From an uncultured Butyricicoccus sp. (GTDB lineage Bacteria > Bacillota > Clostridia > Oscillospirales > Butyricicoccaceae), in assembly GCA_900555465.1 (NCBI GenBank), contig USLE01000002.1:1-19762 (forward strand): a stretch of 19,762 nt of DNA, written 5' to 3'. The stretch's first letter is position 1; every line of letters starts with the position of its first letter. The notes below the pieces were generated by a model, which was not told the DNA's origin, did no database searches, and saw nothing but the letters and a program-made list of their open reading frames with translations. Positions 1 through 5,927 of the stretch are shown here, one piece after another. Made by a program: the position numbers and the translations under genes.

Positions 1-217
1 GCGTCAGGCTGTACCCGCCGTCCGCCACAAAATCGGAAAAGCCGTGCTGCGCCGCAAAGTGCGCGGCAGAGGCCTGCAGCCGGCCGGTCGCCAGCGCGGT
101 GAAGTGGCCGTTTTCCCGCAGGCGCTCGATGCAGCGCACCGCGCTCTCCGGCATCACCATCGTCTGTCCGATGCTCAGCGTGCCGTCGATGTCAAAAAAG
201 AAGTATTTCCTGTGCAT
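1..217 (-). CDS. HAD-superfamily hydrolase (Cof-like), 5' part only
   Basis: Partial gene running off the left edge; the 72 visible residues are the N-terminus. They begin MHRKYFFFDIDGTLS, which contains the HAD motif I (DxDGT, the nucleophile and acid/base aspartates), followed by a stretch ending ALATGR, the usual motif II region of Cof-type phosphatases. Such enzymes dephosphorylate small phosphorylated metabolites in the cytoplasm with Mg2+; the substrate cannot be read from sequence. The ATG at 215-217 follows a modest Shine-Dalgarno (TAGGAACGG) and lies 9 bases after the stop of the upstream membrane-protein gene, so it is the last visible member of the minus-strand operon that starts at 988. 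The family is secure; the substrate and the C-terminal cap are not visible. Confidence 0.85.
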   Translation of the reverse strand, partial: MHRKYFFFDIDGTLSIGQTMVMPESAVRCIERLRENGHFTALATGRLQASAAHFAAQHGFSDFVADGGYSLT

Positions 218-226
218 AGTCCGTTC

Positions 227-556
227 CTATCGCTTGTATTTTTTGTAAATGCGGCCGTAGAGAAAGATGAGCACGGGCAGGCCGCCAATCGCGACGAGCA
301 GGGTCAGGACGCCGGCCGCGCCCGCCGAAAACAGCGTGCATACGCCGGTCAGCGCCCAAGCCGCGCCGTAGCCCCACCACAGCCGTGCGCAGGCGCGGTT
401 GTAGCACGGGATATCGCGGATAGCCTCAGGCAGCACCCGGGTCCCTGCCCAGAAGTGCATGGGGTCGCGCCGAACGGCCGCCCAGCAGCCGATTGCGGCA
501 AACACCGCTGCGCAAAAGCACAGGATGAACGCCAGCAGGATGTTTTCCGTGTTCAT
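227..556 (-). CDS. small membrane protein of unknown function (109 aa)
   Basis: A 109-residue protein with an N-terminal membrane helix (about residues 7-27), a loop containing PMHFWAGT and DIPCYNRACARLW, then two more hydrophobic segments (about 61-78 and 81-100) and a basic C-terminal tail, YGRIYKKYKR. The W-G-T and YN...LW motifs recall small Firmicute membrane proteins usually left as hypothetical; I do not assign a named family. Its ATG overlaps the TGA of the upstream DUF4177 gene in an ATGA arrangement (553-556), indicating translational coupling, with GGAAGG a few bases upstream as the ribosome site. Its place between DUF4177 genes and a HAD phosphatase gives no clear function. Confidence 0.75.
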   Translation of the reverse strand: MNTENILLAFILCFCAAVFAAIGCWAAVRRDPMHFWAGTRVLPEAIRDIPCYNRACARLWWGYGAAWALTGVCTLFSAGAAGVLTLLVAIGGLPVLIFLYGRIYKKYKR

Positions 557-771
557 ATTTCGCCTTCCGCCGCTTTTTCAAACACCAAGTCAAATTCCGT
601 GATATACCCTTCCGCGCGCTGCTTGACCGGGATGCAGCAGCTGAGCCGCCAGCCCTGCTGCGCCCGCCGCCGGATCAGTTCGCGGTGGCCGTCCAGCACA
701 ATGCCGATGCCACCCAGCATGGAATAGCCGCTCGCTTCGGTCTCAATCCGCTCAAATTCATACTGATACAT
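553..771 (-). CDS. DUF4177-like protein, second paralogue (72 aa)
   Basis: A short soluble protein starting MYQYEFERIE and ending with a conserved DLVFEK segment. This is the DUF4177 pattern: an N-terminal strand of alternating aromatic and charged residues, a helix over an HRELIRRRAQQGW segment, and a terminal strand. I chose the ATG at 769-771 over a longer upstream in-frame start because a GGAG site sits about 8 bases ahead of it, and because the shorter form aligns end to end with the neighbouring paralogue (YxYxxVPVEF... QQHSVAGW... ADLVFERP). It overlaps the upstream gene by 19 bases and the downstream gene by 4. The molecular function of DUF4177 is not established. Confidence 0.8.
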   Translation of the reverse strand: MYQYEFERIETEASGYSMLGGIGIVLDGHRELIRRRAQQGWRLSCCIPVKQRAEGYITEFDLVFEKAAEGEI

Positions 772-988
772 CGTTTTTCTCCGTTTGTTCCTCCGGGTCA
801 GGGCGTTCAAATACCAGATCAGCCGTGTCTACGCTGCCCAAACGGGTGTAGGTCAGCGGAATCCATCCCACATAGTGCCAGCCTGCGACCGAATGCTGCT
901 GAATCAGCCTGCGGTGCCCCGCTGCCGAATTGTTGACCACCATTCCGCCGCCGAATTCCACCGGAACATATTTGTATTGATATCCCAT
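758..988 (-). CDS. DUF4177-like protein, first paralogue (76 aa)
   Basis: First gene of the leftmost minus-strand operon. It begins MGYQYKYVPVEFGGG and carries the same core as the next gene: a YxYxxV strand, a HRRLIQQHSVAGW helix-to-turn segment and a terminal ADLVFERP strand, which matches DUF4177. The ATG at 986-988 has a strong site, TTGGAGG, 6-7 bases upstream, so the start is well supported. The acidic tail (PDPEEQTEKNDVSV) overlaps the start of the paralogue. The pair looks like a local duplication that has diverged. No good promoter is visible directly upstream; the G+C-rich repeats at 1046-1164 lie there instead. Confidence 0.8.
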   Translation of the reverse strand: MGYQYKYVPVEFGGGMVVNNSAAGHRRLIQQHSVAGWHYVGWIPLTYTRLGSVDTADLVFERPDPEEQTEKNDVSV

Positions 989-1045
989 ATCCTTACCTCC
1001 AATTTATTGCTTCCCAAAGCGCGCCAAGTCATCGCGTCCTGCGGA

Positions 1046-1164
1046 GCTGTTGGCGCGCCGGGGTCGTCGCGCCTACAAACCTCGGTCTTCCCCAGCGGGG
1101 CTGTTGGCGCGCCGGGTCGCCGCGTCCTACGAGGCTGTTGGCGCGCCGGGTCGTCGCGCCCTAC
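1046..1164. repeat. three copies of a 31-bp G+C-rich intergenic repeat
   Basis: Units at 1046-1076, 1100-1130 and 1134-1164 share GCTGTTGGCGCGCCGGG followed by GTCGYCGCGYCCTAC. On the minus strand the core reads GTAGGRCGCGRCGACCC then GGCGCGCC, an imperfect palindrome that can fold into a G+C-rich hairpin. A fourth, opposite-facing copy of the core is at 17757-17782. These look like a dispersed bacterial intergenic repeat (REP/MITE-like). No coding capacity is apparent. Confidence 0.8.
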
Positions 1165-1184
1165 GGATTTTGGTATCCCCCACG

Positions 1185-1276
1185 GAAGTGCCCGCGGCTT
1201 TGCCGCGCATACAAACAGAAAATTGCCGCAAAGCGGCAATTTTCATCCCAACGCCCAGCTTTGCCGGGCGTTGGGA
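1185..1276. repeat. multi-hairpin intergenic element, copy A
   Basis: Contains three stems in a row: CGCGGC/GCCGCG at 1193-1207; a perfect 12-bp stem with three-base loop at 1218-1244 (GAAAATTGCCGC / GCGGCAATTTTC); and an 11-bp stem at 1246-1276 (TCCCAACGCCC / GGGCGTTGGGA). The first two stems and the bases joining them match a second element at 7890-7952, with compensatory changes in the stems. It lies downstream of metG and upstream of the DUF4177 operon. Confidence 0.7.
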
Positions 1277-1316
1277 TACCCCGACTCAGCGGCCCTGGGC
1301 CGCGTCCAGGGGGTAT

Positions 1317-1378
1317 CAAAAGCGGGTTTCCTGTGGGAACCCGCTTTTGTATATAGGGGGAATTGGATTCCCCCTATA
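1317..1378 (-). terminator. metG terminator region, two perfect hairpins
   Basis: Directly after the metG stop come two 12-bp perfect stems: 1352-1363 with 1367-1378 (TATAGGGGGAAT / ATTCCCCCTATA, loop of three) and 1317-1328 with 1338-1349 (CAAAAGCGGGTT / AACCCGCTTTTG). Read on the minus strand, the second ends in a CTTTTG run and is the likelier Rho-independent terminator. A weaker CCCTGG/CCAGGG stem follows at 1294-1311. Confidence 0.65.
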
Positions 1379-1384
1379 CCTGCT

Positions 1385-3319
1385 TTAGCAGAGCTTGGAA
1401 CCGGCTTCGATGCTGTCATCCAGCATGAGCAGGTTGAGCTTGTCGTCCTTTTCTGCGGAGAGCAGCATGCCGTTCGACTCCTGCCCCATCATCTTGCGCG
1501 GCGGCAGGTTGGTGACGGCGACGACCGTTTTGCCCACCAGCTCCTCGGGCTTATAGTACTTTGCAATGCCGGACAGGATCTGGCGCGGCGTGCCCGAGCC
1601 GTCGTCCAGCTGGAACTTGAGCAGCTTCTCGCTCTTCTTGACGTTCTCGCACGCGAGCACCTTGCACACGGTCATGTCCACCTTGCAGAAATCGTCAAAC
1701 GGGATATCCGGCAGGAAGGTCACAGCAGGCTTCTCCGGCTGCTGCTTTGCCTTGTTCTCCTCCTCGATCTCCGCGAGCTTCTTCGGGATGTCGATGCGTT
1801 CAAACAGGATGGACGCCTCGCCCACTTTGCTGCCCGCCTGCATGCCGTCAAAGGACGCGAGGCTCTCCACGCCCCTGTTCTCGACGTTCAGCTGGGCGAA
1901 GATCTTGTCCGCGGTATCCGGCAGATAGGGCTTCAGCATGGTCGCCGCAAAGCGGATGGACTCCAGCAGGTTGTACAGCACCGTGCCCAGGCGCGCCCTC
2001 TTGCTCTCATCCTTGGCGAGCGCCCACGGCATAGTTTCGTCGATATACTTGTTCGAGCGGCGCAGCAGGGTGAATACCTCATCGATCGCGTCCGCGACGT
2101 GCAGGTCGCTCATGCGCTTCTCAACTGCCGCAGGCAGGCCGAGCGCGACCGCCTTGAGCTCGTCGTCCACCGGCTCGGCCTCGGCCGGGGCCGGGATGAC
2201 GCCGTCAAAGTACTTCTTGGTCATGGCGATCGTGCGGTTGACCAGATTGCCCAGCACGTTGGCAAGGTCGGAGTTGATGCGCTCGCAGATCAGCTCATAG
2301 GAGATCACGCCGTCATTAGCAAACGGCATCTCGTGCAGCACGTAGTAGCGCACCGCGTCTACGCCGAACAGACGCACCAGATCGTCCGCATAGATCACGT
2401 TGCCGAGCGACTTGGACATTTTGCCCTCGCCCACGAGCAGCCACGGATGGCCGAATACCTGCTTGGGCAGCGGCTCGCCGAGCGCCATCAGGAAGATCGG
2501 CCAGTAGATGGTGTGGAAGCGGATGATGTCCTTGCCGATCAGGTGCACGTCTGCGGGCCAGAAGCGCTTGTAGTGCTCGTCGTGATTGCCGTCCGGATCG
2601 TAGCCGCAGAAGGTGATATAGTTGGTCAGTGCGTCCAGCCAGACGTAGACCACATGGCCCGGGTCAAAGTCCACCGGGATGCCCCAGCTGAACGAGGTGC
2701 GGGACACACACAGGTCCTGCAGGCCGGGCTTTAAGAAGTTGTTGACCATCTCGTTTTTGCGGGACTCGGGCTGGATGAACTCAGGGTGCTCCTCGATGTG
2801 CTTCATCAGGCGGTCGGCGTACTTGCTCATGCGGAAGAAGTAGGCTTCCTCCTCCGCGTCTACGACCGGGCGGCCGCAGTCCGGGCAGCAGCCGTCCTTC
2901 AGCTGGCTCTCGGTCCAGAAGGACTCGCAGGGCTTGCAGTATTTGCCCTTGTAGCTGCCCTTGTAGATATCGCCCTGATCGTGCAGCTTTTTGAAGATCT
3001 TCTGCACCTTTTTCTCGTGCATGGGGTCGGTGGTGCGGACGAACTTGTCATAGGTGGTGTTCATCAGGTCCCAGATCTCCTTGACCTGCGCCGCGACGTT
3101 GTCCACATGCTGCTGCGGGGTGATGCCCGCGGCCTCGGCCTTTTCCTGGATCTTCTGGCCGTGCTCGTCCGTGCCGGTCTGGAAGTACACGTCGTAGCCG
3201 GTCATGCGCTTGTAGCGCGCGATCGAGTCGGCCAGCACGATCTCATAGGTGTTGCCGATGTGCGGCTTCGCCGAGGTGTAGGCGATCGCCGTCGAGATAT
3301 AATAGGGTTTCTTGTCCAT
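1385..3319 (-). CDS. metG: methionyl-tRNA synthetase with C-terminal tRNA-binding domain
   Basis: Charges tRNA-Met with methionine in the cytoplasm using ATP. The 644-residue product has the full class I architecture: the HIGH-type motif HIGN at residues 20-23, a zinc knuckle with Cys128, Cys131, Cys145 and Cys148 (CKPC and CPDC), KMSKS at 300-304, an alpha-helical anticodon-binding region around 370-520, and a C-terminal EMAP/Trbp111-type tRNA-binding domain (about 540-644) containing the LPPRKMMGQESNGM segment. The length is that of the long form common in Firmicutes. The ATG at 3317-3319 follows AAAGGAG. No promoter is seen in the 68 bases upstream, so it is probably read from the T-box-controlled promoter at 4847-4875 through the 379-aa gene. 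Confidence 0.97.
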   Translation of the reverse strand: MDKKPYYISTAIAYTSAKPHIGNTYEIVLADSIARYKRMTGYDVYFQTGTDEHGQKIQEKAEAAGITPQQHVDNVAAQVKEIWDLMNTTYDKFVRTTDPMHEKKVQKIFKKLHDQGDIYKGSYKGKYCKPCESFWTESQLKDGCCPDCGRPVVDAEEEAYFFRMSKYADRLMKHIEEHPEFIQPESRKNEMVNNFLKPGLQDLCVSRTSFSWGIPVDFDPGHVVYVWLDALTNYITFCGYDPDGNHDEHYKRFWPADVHLIGKDIIRFHTIYWPIFLMALGEPLPKQVFGHPWLLVGEGKMSKSLGNVIYADDLVRLFGVDAVRYYVLHEMPFANDGVISYELICERINSDLANVLGNLVNRTIAMTKKYFDGVIPAPAEAEPVDDELKAVALGLPAAVEKRMSDLHVADAIDEVFTLLRRSNKYIDETMPWALAKDESKRARLGTVLYNLLESIRFAATMLKPYLPDTADKIFAQLNVENRGVESLASFDGMQAGSKVGEASILFERIDIPKKLAEIEEENKAKQQPEKPAVTFLPDIPFDDFCKVDMTVCKVLACENVKKSEKLLKFQLDDGSGTPRQILSGIAKYYKPEELVGKTVVAVTNLPPRKMMGQESNGMLLSAEKDDKLNLLMLDDSIEAGSKLC

Positions 3320-3387
3320 AGTTTGCTCTCCTTTATTTTCATTTTGCTTTCTTTGACTTTGGTTATATCGCTAGCAACTTCGGGATA

Positions 3388-4527
3388 TCACTTCTCCAAG
3401 AAGTAAACAGCTTCACCATTGAATAATATCCCCGTCGGCTCATTAAAAGTCTTGCTGACCATGCGAATATTCTCAACAAACGGCGCTGTGATCGCAACAG
3501 CACCGGTAGCAAACTGTTGCATCACGCGTTCCGTCTTTTTAGACGTCATCTGATCCAACTTACCGCCCGCAGCAATCAACGCCTCATCTACAGACCCTTT
3601 ACTCAGTATAGCATTCTTGGCAATCAATTCTCCTGTACCTTTTGTAATACCCGCCAAACCACGTTTCAGCATCGTCTGTACAGAGGTCTGCGCTGCGCCC
3701 TCCACTTCATTGTAGCAGCGTGTATACAGCTCACGATATTGGAAAGCATAGTCCTCCATTCGCCCCATTACGCTCTCCAGATACTGTGCGTCAAAATTCT
3801 CAAGCAGCATAACCTCTAAAAAGGACGAAAAATCATATTGATACAATGCCAAGCGATAATTGTAAAATGCTTCCTGCAAGCGACGGCTTTTACTTTGTAC
3901 TTCACGGTCGTTTGGCAAAACTGCTTTTTTCGCTAAAACGTGCTCGATTGTATCGCGGCAGAGCACAAGACTTTGCTCCGCTTCTTTCCGAATATCCTGC
4001 ACCAAAATATGCTTGTTCGTTTTATACTTTTCGTTATTCCAGTTGTATTTGTAGTTGTCCAGCACATCGGTCAAAGTATTAATATTTCCTCTGATCTTCG
4101 CTTTTTCCTTTGCTTTAAGGAAATTCATCATCTCTCGCTGCAGCGCTTCAAGATCATCCAACCGCTTTTCTATGTGCATCAGCGCACCCGCCATGCACAG
4201 CATAGTCGGATCGCAGGGCAATTGAAACAGTTCAGCTTGTCCGCCGCCCACCGCGCCATTTTTATCCGCAAGCCCGCCTAAATGCACTCCCGGCTTATCA
4301 TGGAACTCCATCATGCGCATTCCTTTGGTGTTTACATAGTAAAAGCCGCTTGTACCTGCACCACTGCCTGTCACATACTGTATGGCGGAGACCATTGGCT
4401 CAAATGCAACACCAAGCGCTGCAAATCGAGACAGGGAATATTTCTGATACCGGGTATTATCCAACATTTCAGGCTGAAGATCAGGCAGCCATTCCGTATT
4501 CATTAAACTTTTACTGAGATCGTTCAT
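3388..4527 (-). CDS. unknown 379-aa protein between the Met T-box and metG
   Basis: I do not recognise a family. The product has a Gly/aromatic-rich N-terminal part (around residues 50-100, with SGFYYVNTKGM and HLGGLADKNGAVGGG), then a long predominantly helical, charged, probably coiled region (about 115-275) with many Lys/Glu and Tyr residues, and a C-terminal part ending in a short strand-like GILFNGEAVYFLEK. No signal peptide or definite membrane helix is visible. The start is the ATG at 4525-4527 because AAGGAGG sits just ahead; an in-frame ATG farther upstream lies in the terminator T-run. Base composition differs from the neighbours: 28 of 60 bases are G or C at 3901-3960, against 41 of 60 at 2101-2160 in metG. 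It is the first gene after the Met T-box, which suggests either insertion of foreign DNA or a role linked to methionine starvation. Coding status is well supported; function is open. Confidence 0.85.
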   Translation of the reverse strand: MNDLSKSLMNTEWLPDLQPEMLDNTRYQKYSLSRFAALGVAFEPMVSAIQYVTGSGAGTSGFYYVNTKGMRMMEFHDKPGVHLGGLADKNGAVGGGQAELFQLPCDPTMLCMAGALMHIEKRLDDLEALQREMMNFLKAKEKAKIRGNINTLTDVLDNYKYNWNNEKYKTNKHILVQDIRKEAEQSLVLCRDTIEHVLAKKAVLPNDREVQSKSRRLQEAFYNYRLALYQYDFSSFLEVMLLENFDAQYLESVMGRMEDYAFQYRELYTRCYNEVEGAAQTSVQTMLKRGLAGITKGTGELIAKNAILSKGSVDEALIAAGGKLDQMTSKKTERVMQQFATGAVAITAPFVENIRMVSKTFNEPTGILFNGEAVYFLEK

Positions 4528-4547
4528 AGCAACCTCCTTTTTGGCAT

Positions 4548-4591
4548 AAAAAAACCTCATCCCCAGCGAAACCCTTCGCTCAAGGACGAGG
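4548..4591 (-). terminator. T-box attenuator terminator
   Basis: On the minus strand CCTCGTCC pairs with GGATGAGG (plus-strand arms 4584-4591 and 4555-4562), with an inner AGCGAA/TTCGCT stem, followed by seven T. The 5' arm CGTCC is the part expected to pair alternatively with the T-box sequence to form the antiterminator. Confidence 0.88.
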
Positions 4592-4840
4592 ACAAGCCTG
4601 CCATCGTGTTACCACCTTGTTTCGCGCGCCCCTCGCGGCGGCGCGCCTCAACGGGTACTGCCATACCCCGATCCGCTAACGGGAATCCCCCGCCGCAGCC
4701 TTACCGCGTTTTTTGCGGCTCGGTGCGGAGCTCCAAGGCCATTTTCCGCCGCGCCCTCCGCATCCCGCTCGCACCGTCCGGGACTCGCTTTGCCGTTTTT
4801 CGCGCCGTACTTTCCTTTTCATTGCCGTTTGCCTGTTAAC
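4548..4840 (-). ncRNA. T-box riboswitch leader, Met specifier
   Basis: On the minus strand the leader carries the hallmark parts in order: a Stem I with the distal-loop signature GGTGCGAGC (near 4766-4774), a specifier region GGAAAATGGCC whose codon is ATG at 4740-4742, the downstream GAGCTCCGCACCGAG arm, and the T-box sequence AAGGTGGTAACACG ending near 4605. The TGGT bulge is complementary to an ACCA acceptor end, as expected for tRNA-Met with discriminator A. It ends in an attenuator hairpin with a T-run. By established T-box logic, uncharged tRNA-Met stabilises the antiterminator and lets transcription enter the 379-aa gene and metG. The amino-acid assignment rests on the ATG codon and on metG downstream. 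Confidence 0.9.
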
Positions 4841-4846
4841 GGGTTT

Positions 4847-4875
4847 ATTATAGCATTGCGGCATTTTCCTGTCAA
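4847..4875 (-). promoter_or_regulatory. consensus sigma-A promoter of the T-box/metG operon
   Basis: Perfect TTGACA (4870-4875) and perfect TATAAT (4847-4852) on the minus strand with a 17-base spacer. Transcription should begin near 4840, immediately before the T-box Stem I. With full consensus boxes, control is expected to rest on the attenuator rather than on initiation. Confidence 0.92.
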
Positions 4876-4881
4876 GCACGC

Positions 4882-4918
4882 AAAACGGCGGCCAAACGTT
4901 ACGTTTGCCGCCGTTTTT
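4882..4918 (-). terminator. terminator after the DUF975 gene
   Basis: An inverted repeat AAAACGGCGGC...GCCGCCGTTTT with an inner AAACG/CGTTT extension, starting 4 bases after the DUF975 stop codon. On the minus strand it is followed by a short T-run. It separates the vanW-DUF975 unit from the T-box promoter at 4847-4875. Confidence 0.8.
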
Positions 4919-4922
4919 CCTG

Positions 4923-5906
4923 TTACAATCCGGTTCCGTCCGAAGGCGGCTGCCAGAAGCTGCCGTCCTGCGGCGGGATGTCCTCCCCGGCTGCCGGTGC
5001 AGCCAGATATTCATACATGCCGATGAACGAGGTGGTGGTATAGGCGCTGACAAAGCCGCCGATCACAACGTCCAGACACAGCGCCGCAACCAGCGCCAGC
5101 ACGAGCACCGCGATGCCGGTTGCACCCGCGATGACTTTCAGCCCCGCGAGGCCGACCAGCAGGCACAGACATGTGACACCGATCGGCAGGAGGTACCAGC
5201 CGATAAAGCTCAGCTCGAATACAAACAGCTTGCCGTACTGCCCCGTGAACGCGCGCGAGGCCTTGCCCGTTGCATCCCACACGCTGGTTTCCCTGCCGTC
5301 GTGCAGCAGGACCCAGCCGGCCTGATAGGTCAGCAGCTTGATCTCGATCGGGATGAGCACGACCGTGTACAGCAGCCAGATCGCGAGGATCGCCCCGTCG
5401 GACAGCATCCTGCCCGACAGGACCGCGTTGAGCGCCGCCCAGACCAGCAGGCAGGTGCACACGACCGCAGGCCCGATGGTCCAGAGCAGGCCGCGGAAAA
5501 ACAGGCAGAACACCATCCGGATGCCCGCCCAAATATCATGCAGCGAGGCAAACGGCTGCAGCAGCGTACCCACGCCCGGCTCCCTGCCGCGCTGCAGGCC
5601 GATGTAGAACTGCATCAGGCCGTATTGCAGCGGGCCGCTGATGAGCAGCGAAAAGAGCGATACGACCCAGATGCTGTTCGTCCCCTGCATGACCGCAAGG
5701 GATATCCGGTATTCGTCGGTCACCCCCTGCGCGAGCATGGAAAACGCCCGGCCAAACAGCACGACATACAGGATAGCGCCCAGCAGGACAAACGGCACCA
5801 GATAGAGGATCTGGATGCCGATGCAGCGCCCCCAGCTTTCGGTTACGCGCGCCTTGCTGCTTTTCTTGATCTCCTTGCGCGTCTGCGCGGTAAATTCAGT
5901 ATACAT
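4923..5906 (-). CDS. DUF975 family integral membrane protein
   Basis: A 327-residue polytopic protein matching the DUF975 family: a cytoplasmic N-terminus (FTAQTRKEIKKSSKARV), then about six hydrophobic segments, with the characteristic WGRCIGIQILYLVPF first helix, the GPLQYGLMQFYIGLQRGREP loop, and a C-terminal MYEYLAA segment after the last helix. The tail (EDIPPQDGSFWQPPSDGTGL) is soluble and Pro/Gly-rich. Biochemical function is not established for the family. The ATG at 5904-5906 follows GGGAGGA. It begins 21 bases after the VanW-like gene ends and is followed by its own terminator, so the two form a two-gene envelope operon. Confidence 0.88.
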   Translation of the reverse strand: MYTEFTAQTRKEIKKSSKARVTESWGRCIGIQILYLVPFVLLGAILYVVLFGRAFSMLAQGVTDEYRISLAVMQGTNSIWVVSLFSLLISGPLQYGLMQFYIGLQRGREPGVGTLLQPFASLHDIWAGIRMVFCLFFRGLLWTIGPAVVCTCLLVWAALNAVLSGRMLSDGAILAIWLLYTVVLIPIEIKLLTYQAGWVLLHDGRETSVWDATGKASRAFTGQYGKLFVFELSFIGWYLLPIGVTCLCLLVGLAGLKVIAGATGIAVLVLALVAALCLDVVIGGFVSAYTTTSFIGMYEYLAAPAAGEDIPPQDGSFWQPPSDGTGL

Positions 5907-5927
5907 TGCTTTTCCTCCCGGCGCGGC

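Noticed and set aside
785..2734. A 649-codon open frame on the plus strand across metG
   Set aside because: It is antisense to a clear metG; long open antisense frames arise from high G+C third positions. The translation is rich in Arg/Ala/His/Val with no domain and no ribosome site.
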